Origin: Candidatus Shapirobacteria bacterium
GTDB lineage: Bacteria; Patescibacteriota; Microgenomatia; VGLL01
Direction: 5' to 3'
Assembly (NCBI GenBank): GCA_016866735.1
Contig: VGLL01000008.1
Coordinates: 1-20,159 of the forward strand
Length of the DNA: 20,159 nt
Shown: piece after piece, positions 12,984 to 17,573 of the stretch
Position numbering within the stretch: position 1 is the first letter of the stretch
How the letters are laid out: every line of letters starts with the position of its first letter
Position numbers and translations under genes: made by a program
Notes under the pieces: generated by a model
Told to the model about the DNA's origin: nothing
What the model saw: the letters and a program-made list of their open reading frames with translations, nothing else
The model's database searches: none

Positions 12984-13766
12984 ATGATTTCCCCAGAGCT
13001 CTCGAGGAAAATACTTTTAAGTTTGATTTTGGCCTTGGGCATTTCTTTTTTGCTAGTGTGCTACGTTACCTATCCCAATACGCCCATGGTTCGGCCGGAA
13101 TTTAGGCAGGGAATTGTTGATTCTCCGAAGCTTTTAGCTTCTCTGGTTGGACGAATAGCACCCAAAAAAACTCCGCCTTCTCTTCCTCCTCCGTGGAAAT
13201 CGCCAGGAAGTGCTCCTTTACCGATCCCAACCCGCCTGCCGATAAATTATCCCAGCCCGACGCGAACTTTACCGCCGCCCGAAAGAGGAACCCCGACCCC
13301 TACTTTGGTAACTGAGCCGCCCCAGCCTTCGCCAACTCCAATTCCCACCGAACCAAGTTTGCCGCCAACAGCGACACCTCCGCCCGTAATTGGCAATCTT
13401 ACCCAACAAGAGCAGGACATTGTTAGCCTTATTAATCAACGTCGTCAAGCGATGGGACTTGGTCAGCTAGCCGTAAATTTTCAGTTAGTGGCGGCCGCCC
13501 GGGGTCATAGCCGTGATATGGCCGAGCATGGTCTTTGCAGTCATAGCGGCAGCGATGGTTCTACTCCTCTTAGCCGGGCTCAAGCGGCTGGCTTTACCGG
13601 TCGTCTTTATGGCGAAACGGTTGGCTGCGGTTATCCTACGCCTCAAGCGATTGTTGATGGCTGGTGGGGGAGTCCGGGGCATAAGGCAGTTTTGACTAAT
13701 TCAGGGGTTACTCTTATCGGTGTTGGCTGGTATAATCGATATCAGACAGCAATGGTGGGGAATTAA
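12984..13766 (+). CDS. Membrane-anchored CAP (SCP/PR1-like) domain protein
   Basis: The protein has 260 residues: a membrane anchor (about 9-29), a long Pro/Thr/Ser-rich linker (about 60-135) and a CAP domain (about 140-258). The CAP cavity residues are visible: H187 (LCSHSGSDG), E211 (YGETVG) and H233 (SPGHKAVL), with GVGWY near the end. Bacterial CAP proteins of the YkwD type are secreted, with roles at the envelope that are poorly known. The linker resembles that of the neighbouring NHL protein, transcribed divergently from a shared intergenic region, so the two may belong to one surface programme. The next gene starts 1 base after its stop. Confidence 0.93.
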   Translation: MISPELSRKILLSLILALGISFLLVCYVTYPNTPMVRPEFRQGIVDSPKLLASLVGRIAPKKTPPSLPPPWKSPGSAPLPIPTRLPINYPSPTRTLPPPERGTPTPTLVTEPPQPSPTPIPTEPSLPPTATPPPVIGNLTQQEQDIVSLINQRRQAMGLGQLAVNFQLVAAARGHSRDMAEHGLCSHSGSDGSTPLSRAQAAGFTGRLYGETVGCGYPTPQAIVDGWWGSPGHKAVLTNSGVTLIGVGWYNRYQTAMVGN

Positions 13767-13767
13767 A

Positions 13768-14064
13768 ATGTACATCGGCCCTTTTTATTTTCAAAAACGC
13801 GATTTTTTTATCATTTTGGCTGCTGGGCTTTTGTTTGCCGCCATTCGCTATGACTTTTCTTTTCCGCTTTTTAATCCTTACGATCTTTTAGTTCTTTCCG
13901 TTTTATTCCTTTTCGCTAAGGCTAGTATTCTTCCCGCCTATGACCCAATCGTCTTTATCACTTTTTTCGCTGGTCTCGTCCTTACCCTCTTTCTTCCTCT
14001 CTTCCAGGTTATTCTCTTTTTGGCCTTAGCCTTTATCCTTTTAAAAGTATTGCGTGTTTATTAA
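13768..14064 (+). CDS. Small integral membrane protein
   Basis: 98 residues from the ATG at 13768, which has a GGTGGGGA ribosome site 6 bases upstream; a longer frame from 13720 overlaps the CAP gene and lacks support. Very hydrophobic, with about three membrane helices (about 12-27, 38-53, 57-95). It starts MYIGPFYFQKRDFFI. No family recognised. Its position 1 base after the CAP gene implies co-transcription, so it may help place or export that protein; this is a guess from context. Confidence 0.75.
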   Translation: MYIGPFYFQKRDFFIILAAGLLFAAIRYDFSFPLFNPYDLLVLSVLFLFAKASILPAYDPIVFITFFAGLVLTLFLPLFQVILFLALAFILLKVLRVY

Positions 14065-14081
14065 TCCTTAGGAAAGTGATA

Positions 14082-14109
14082 TACCCCTTCGCTTTCAGAC
14101 GAGGGGGTA
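14082..14109 (+). terminator. Hairpin after the CAP operon, possible terminator
   Basis: TACCCCTTCG (14082-14091), an 8-base loop, then CGAGGGGGTA (14100-14109): ten pairs with one wobble. No T tract follows, so it is either a factor-assisted terminator or a 3'-end stabiliser. The rest of the 171-base gap has only the promoter region of the next gene. Confidence 0.5.
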
Positions 14110-14184
14110 ATACCTAACGGAGCTTTGATTCTCTAACGAAACTTGATTCCGATGACGGGATAATCATTTTTGAAAGCTACGGTA

Positions 14185-14229
14185 GGTATATACCAAAATT
14201 TGCAAAATCGAAGCAGAGTGGTATAAAAT
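14185..14229 (+). promoter_or_regulatory. Promoter and possible operator, nucleotidyltransferase module 3
   Basis: TTGCAA (14200-14205), 18 bases, TAAAAT (14224-14229); the ATG begins 6 bases later, at the predicted start of transcription. The perfect palindrome GGTATATACC (14185-14194) sits just upstream of the -35 and could bind the module's regulator. Confidence 0.65.
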
Positions 14230-14235
14230 AAGGGT

Positions 14236-14544
14236 ATGGCCAAAAGAAAAATCCCCAAAAAACTCCAAGGCGTTCTTTGGTCGGTGGATGTTAATCACTT
14301 GGACCTTGAGAAAGATAAGGGCTACATTATTCACCAAATATTTTCCTATGGAAGGTTGGAAGAGATTGCTTGGTTATTCAAAATTTTTCCGAAGGCAGAG
14401 ATAATTAAAATTTTTACCACTCATCCCTATAAAGATTACGAAGCCTCGAGATTTAATTTTGTCAAAAACTATCTTTTGAATCTTAAAAATCAACAGTTGG
14501 ACGAAAGACATTATGTCAAAAATATACCCCGAGATCTTAGATAA
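14236..14544 (+). CDS. DUF6922-like partner protein of nucleotidyltransferase module 3
   Basis: The protein has 102 residues. The stretch VLWSVDVNHLDLEKDKGYII followed by HQIFSYGRLEEIAWLF (about 13-48) matches, from memory, the DUF6922 pattern (W.vD...ld..kdk.fII..il.yG....W). Such proteins often stand directly before AbiEii-type nucleotidyltransferases and probably act as antitoxin. Here the stop overlaps the next gene by 32 bases. The start is the ATG at 14236, at the predicted transcription start, with no room for a Shine-Dalgarno sequence. It shares the WSVDV segment with the 7789 gene. Confidence 0.75.
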   Translation: MAKRKIPKKLQGVLWSVDVNHLDLEKDKGYIIHQIFSYGRLEEIAWLFKIFPKAEIIKIFTTHPYKDYEASRFNFVKNYLLNLKNQQLDERHYVKNIPRDLR

Positions 14545-15154
14545 AAAACGGCAGGAGATTTTTTACCGGCTTATTTATTTCAAAAAATATGGTTATTTAG
14601 CCGGCGGGACCGCGCTTGCCTTACAGTTAAGACACAGAAAGTCGGCAGATTTCGACGTTTTTATTAAAAGCCCTGTCGGTAATTACCTTCGCCTCAAGAC
14701 AAAGGAAATCTTTGGCAGAAGCGACTTTTATGTTAGCAATCAGGACCAAATAAGTTTTAAAACAAAAGATATGATTGATATTACTTTTTTTTGGTATTGT
14801 TACAAGCCTCTTTATCCTTTGGTGGAAACGAGTTCGATTAGCCTCGCCTCGGTTTATGATATTGCCGCCGATAAAGCTCATACGATTGGTAGAAGAGCGA
14901 TGTGGCGTGATTATGTGGATCTCTTTTTTCTCTTAAAAGAAGAAGTTGTTAACCTCAAGAAAGTAGTGGGGTTAGCGAAAAAGAAGTTCGCCGGAGAGTT
15001 TAACGAGGCGCTATTTTTAGAGCAGTTATCCTATTTTGAGGATATGGAAGAATCGCCAATGGAGTTTATCAGAGATAAATATTCGGCTGCCGAAATTCAA
15101 TCCTTTTTGGAAGAACAGGTTCGAGGTTATCTCAAAACGCTTAAGCTAGGATAA
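14513..15154 (+). CDS. AbiEii-type nucleotidyltransferase, toxin candidate
   Basis: The protein has 213 residues. It has YLAGGTALALQLRHRKSADF followed by DVF (about 28-50), the GG...SxDFDVF nucleotidyltransferase signature; MIDITFFWY (about 87-95) with another acidic position; and SVYDIAADKAHTI and MWRDYVDLFFLL, the conserved helices of the AbiEii family. The start at 14513 overlaps the DUF6922-like gene by 32 bases, showing tight coupling. Sequence differs clearly from the enzymes at 468 and 7986, so the three modules are not recent duplicates. The substrate is unknown; known relatives modify nucleotides or tRNA. Confidence 0.85.
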   Translation: MSKIYPEILDKKRQEIFYRLIYFKKYGYLAGGTALALQLRHRKSADFDVFIKSPVGNYLRLKTKEIFGRSDFYVSNQDQISFKTKDMIDITFFWYCYKPLYPLVETSSISLASVYDIAADKAHTIGRRAMWRDYVDLFFLLKEEVVNLKKVVGLAKKKFAGEFNEALFLEQLSYFEDMEESPMEFIRDKYSAAEIQSFLEEQVRGYLKTLKLG

Positions 15155-15173
15155 GTGGCCGGAATGATTTGTA

Positions 15174-15197
15174 TCTATGTATTAATTAATACATAGA
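15174..15197. repeat. 24-base perfect palindrome
   Basis: The half-site TCTATGTATTAA is followed at once by its exact complement TTAATACATAGA. It lies 20 bases after the nucleotidyltransferase stop and about 145 bases before the vapBC promoter. It may be an operator, a hairpin at the transcript end or an insertion-site remnant. No T tract follows. Confidence 0.75.
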
Positions 15198-15342
15198 AGC
15201 GGAAGAAGCCTTTTATAAGAACTACCAGCCTTTTTGCCATAATCGTCCTGCCGAAAAGATAAAAAATGCTGTTCCTACTCCTGATTTCACCCACTTACTG
15301 GCTCTGGCAGATGTTTTTCGTCGCCAAATATGCAATTTCCTC

Positions 15343-15378
15343 TTGACATACTAATTATACTATGGTATTTTTAGTATG
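15343..15378 (+). promoter_or_regulatory. vapBC promoter overlapped by operator-like nested palindrome
   Basis: TTGACA (15343-15348), 17 bases, TATTTT (15366-15371), ATG 9 bases later. A nested palindrome covers it: CATACTAA (15347-15354) with TTAGTATG (15371-15378), and inside it ATAC-TATG-GTAT. A ribbon-helix-helix antitoxin dimer bound here would block both promoter boxes, the usual autoregulation in VapBC pairs. Confidence 0.75.
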
Positions 15379-15380
15379 AT

Positions 15381-15641
15381 ATGGAGCAAACGATAACTAC
15401 CAATTTACGGCTTCCTTATACCGACTGGTTGCAAATTAAGACCTTGGCGGCCGAGGCGGGCATGAGCACCAATGAATATCTCAAGTTATTGATTCAGGGA
15501 TTAAACAACGTGCGCACCCTTACTTCTGGCTGGCTTAAACCGCAAAAGGGAACTTTAACTATCTGGGATTTACCTAAGTTAGCCAAGAAGAAGGATAAGC
15601 CGCTTGGCGTTTCGGCAGAGGATAAATTGATTTATGGCTAA
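15381..15641 (+). CDS. VapB-like ribbon-helix-helix antitoxin
   Basis: The protein has 86 residues. The N-terminal 40 (TITTNLRLPYTDWLQIKTLA, AEAGMSTNEYLKLLIQ) fit a ribbon-helix-helix DNA-binding fold: one beta strand and two helices. The C-terminal part (WLKPQKGTLTIWDLPKLAKK and on) would wrap the toxin. Its stop overlaps the start of the PIN-domain gene by 8 bases. It would neutralise the toxin and repress its own promoter, which carries a matching nested palindrome. The start is fixed by the promoter, with a predicted 5' UTR of about 3 bases. Confidence 0.85.
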   Translation: MEQTITTNLRLPYTDWLQIKTLAAEAGMSTNEYLKLLIQGLNNVRTLTSGWLKPQKGTLTIWDLPKLAKKKDKPLGVSAEDKLIYG

Positions 15642-16056
15642 AGCGCCCCAAAGCCCTGTTTTTATCGATACCAGTTTCTTTAAGGCGATTCTTGACGAAA
15701 AAGATGATTTTTACAAAGAAGCGCTGGGGATTTGGGAGAAACTTCGGGCAGAAAATGCCTCTCTTTTGACTTCCAATTATATTCTTGATGAGGTTTTTAC
15801 CTTAATCCGCAAGCGAAGCGGGGTGGCGAAAGTGAAGGAATTTCGCGAGCTAGTGATTCAGAACGCTGCCAGTCTAAAGATTATACGCGTCACCGCTGCC
15901 GATGAGGCTAATGCCTGGAACTGGTTTTTAGAGGCTTGGCGCGATCTCTCCTTTACCGATTGTGTCTCGTTTGCCCTGATGGAAAGAGTGGGGCTAAAGC
16001 GGGTGGCGACTTTTGACCGCCACTTTTCTCAAGCCGGATTCAAAGTGGAAAAATAA
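15634..16056 (+). CDS. vapC: PIN-domain ribonuclease toxin (VapC family)
   Basis: The protein has 140 residues, typical of VapC. The four PIN acidic residues are visible: D12 (FIDTSFF), E53 (SNYILDEVFTLI), D109 (LSFTDCVSFALM) and D128 (ATFDRHF). They bind Mg and cut RNA; known VapC toxins cleave initiator tRNA or rRNA. It overlaps the upstream antitoxin gene by 8 bases. Its stop lies only 2 bases from the 3' end of the convergent tRNA-Ala gene, so transcripts may collide. Confidence 0.93.
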   Translation: MAKAPQSPVFIDTSFFKAILDEKDDFYKEALGIWEKLRAENASLLTSNYILDEVFTLIRKRSGVAKVKEFRELVIQNAASLKIIRVTAADEANAWNWFLEAWRDLSFTDCVSFALMERVGLKRVATFDRHFSQAGFKVEK

Positions 16057-16058
16057 GG

Positions 16059-16129
16059 TGGACCCGGGGGGAATCGGACCCCCTACTCCTCCATGCCATG
16101 GAGGCGTGTTACCGGTATACTACGGGCCC
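16059..16129 (-). tRNA. trnA: tRNA-Ala (GGC anticodon)
   Basis: 71 bases without CCA. Acceptor GGGCCCG/CGGGTCC has G3-U70, the alanine identity pair. D arm GTAT-ACCGGTA-ACAC has one mismatch (A-C). The anticodon arm CCTCC-ATGGCAT-GGAGG gives anticodon GGC. The variable loop is AGTA and the T arm GGGGG-TCCGATT-CCCCC. The T-loop reads TCC where TTC is nearly universal. CCA is not encoded (ACCTT follows), so CCA-adding enzyme is needed. Confidence 0.93.
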
Positions 16130-16150
16130 TATTTAGTTTTTCTAAGGGAG

Positions 16151-16179
16151 AATATACCAGTTTGGCTCTTGGAAATCAA
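16151..16179 (-). promoter_or_regulatory. Promoter of tRNA-Ala
   Basis: TTGATT (16174-16179), 17 bases, TATATT (16151-16156) on the minus strand. Transcription should start about 15 bases before the tRNA 5' end. Confidence 0.75.
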
Positions 16180-16199
16180 CCGCGAATAGGGAAGCGGGA

Positions 16200-17573
16200 T
16201 TATGACGTTTTCTGGCTGGCCCAGGCGCTTAAGAACCTGGAGACATCAATGGCATTGACTAGGCCCTGATTCCACCGTTCTACCAAGATACCCCAATCCA
16301 GCGAGTTCAGCTTCTTATCGTGATTAAGATCAAAATCAGTGATGTCAGCCGCAGGGATTTCCTGAGAACCGCTCTTTAACGAGGAAGGAGAAGGAAGAGG
16401 GGCAGGGAGAGAATAGGTGCCGGGCGGAACAGAAGTGGTTCCTTGGGGCAGACAAAGACAAATGCCCGCACCGGCTATGGGCAAGCAATGTTTTGAGCAA
16501 CAGAGAGACTTTTCGTCCGGACCGCCAACCCCCTCATAGTTCTCAACGCAAGGCCTTAATCCCCAGCCATAATCATATTTCGCCCCGCAGACCATCTTGA
16601 AGCCCCTTAGCGTAGCCGCCGCAGGGGAAAGAGCAGGGCAGCCTCCTTCGCCGGTGTTCACGCACCAGGTATTGGCAATGCGGTAGTTGTCGGGATAACT
16701 AAGGGTAACCGCCGCAGTGGCGTTAAGATAACTTTGCGGCAGATTAAGGCTGGTGGAGAAGGTGCCGCCGCTGATTATCTGGGGAGCGGGAGTGGCTTGA
16801 CCAACTGGTTGGCCATTAGCGTCAGTGACAACGCTGGTAATAGAAAAGCCCGGGGCGGGAGGATCAGTTATGAGATTGCCATTTTGGTCCTTGATGCTGA
16901 CTTTGCCCGAAAAGGGGCAGTCAATATTAAAAGAGAGGTTATTTGCCTTAACCAGAATACTGTTTTTAGTATCCTGTTCAATCAGGCTGTTATTGGCAAA
17001 GTCAAAACCGATGGTGGCTGCGCCAGGGCGAGAGAGAGCCTTGAAACGAAGGTTGGCTAGGGCGCCAGAGCCATTGTAGCCATCAAGAACAGCGGTGGTT
17101 TCCCAGTCAAAGGAACTGGCTCCGAATTCGATTCTACCGGTATCATTAGCCTTGGCGATGTTTGCCGGGCTATTGAGACTAAAATCGCCGTTGGCGTCAC
17201 TTGGCGTGAATGTTTTCAAGTTGCCGGGAGATTGGGGGGTGACACTCACCAGTTGGAGCTTAGTCTTGTCAAAAGTAATGGCAAGATCGGCAGCGATCGC
17301 GGCTGCCCCGTCGGTGTTGAGGCTAACATAGGCATCAAATTCTTGTCCGACAGGTACTGCAGTCGTGCCGGGAGCAAGAGCGAGAGAAAGATTGGCGTTG
17401 GCTCCGATGGCCGCTTGGGTGGTCGCCTTTGGTTCGAGAGTAGCTTTCTCGGTCATGATCTGTCTTTGGGAAGTGAGAACCGTGCCGGCTACAAGCCCGC
17501 CGATAAGGAAAAGATAGGAAATCATTCCCCACCAGAAGTTCCCTTTTGCCCAGTATTTATTCATGTTTCTCAT
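16200..17573 (-). CDS. Membrane-anchored cohesin-domain protein with C-terminal dockerin
   Basis: The protein has 457 residues. An N-terminal membrane anchor (about 13-36) precedes a cohesin-like beta-sandwich (about 60-215: VGQEFDAYVSLNTDGAAAIA, ADLAITFDKTKLQLVSVTPQ, GYNGSGALANLRFKALSRPG). A second beta-rich region (about 218-305) and a Cys-rich module (about 305-380: CVNTGEGGCP, CCSKHCLPIAGAGICLCLP) follow, then a Pro/Ser linker and a dockerin-like end (DFDLNHDKKLNSLDWGILVE and on). The first calcium loop is good; the second (GLVNAIDVSRFLSAW) lacks most ligands. The start overlaps the hydrolase stop (ATGA). Cohesins bind dockerins, so this is a candidate surface anchor for the dockerin proteins around it. 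Cohesin-like folds also act as general adhesion domains. Confidence 0.85.
   Translation of the reverse strand: MRNMNKYWAKGNFWWGMISYLFLIGGLVAGTVLTSQRQIMTEKATLEPKATTQAAIGANANLSLALAPGTTAVPVGQEFDAYVSLNTDGAAAIAADLAITFDKTKLQLVSVTPQSPGNLKTFTPSDANGDFSLNSPANIAKANDTGRIEFGASSFDWETTAVLDGYNGSGALANLRFKALSRPGAATIGFDFANNSLIEQDTKNSILVKANNLSFNIDCPFSGKVSIKDQNGNLITDPPAPGFSITSVVTDANGQPVGQATPAPQIISGGTFSTSLNLPQSYLNATAAVTLSYPDNYRIANTWCVNTGEGGCPALSPAAATLRGFKMVCGAKYDYGWGLRPCVENYEGVGGPDEKSLCCSKHCLPIAGAGICLCLPQGTTSVPPGTYSLPAPLPSPSSLKSGSQEIPAADITDFDLNHDKKLNSLDWGILVERWNQGLVNAIDVSRFLSAWASQKTS

Noticed and set aside
16059..16129. Reading the tRNA as tRNA-Gly (GCC)
   Set aside because: The 7-base loop ATGGCAT places GGC at 34-36, and the G3-U70 pair supports alanine.
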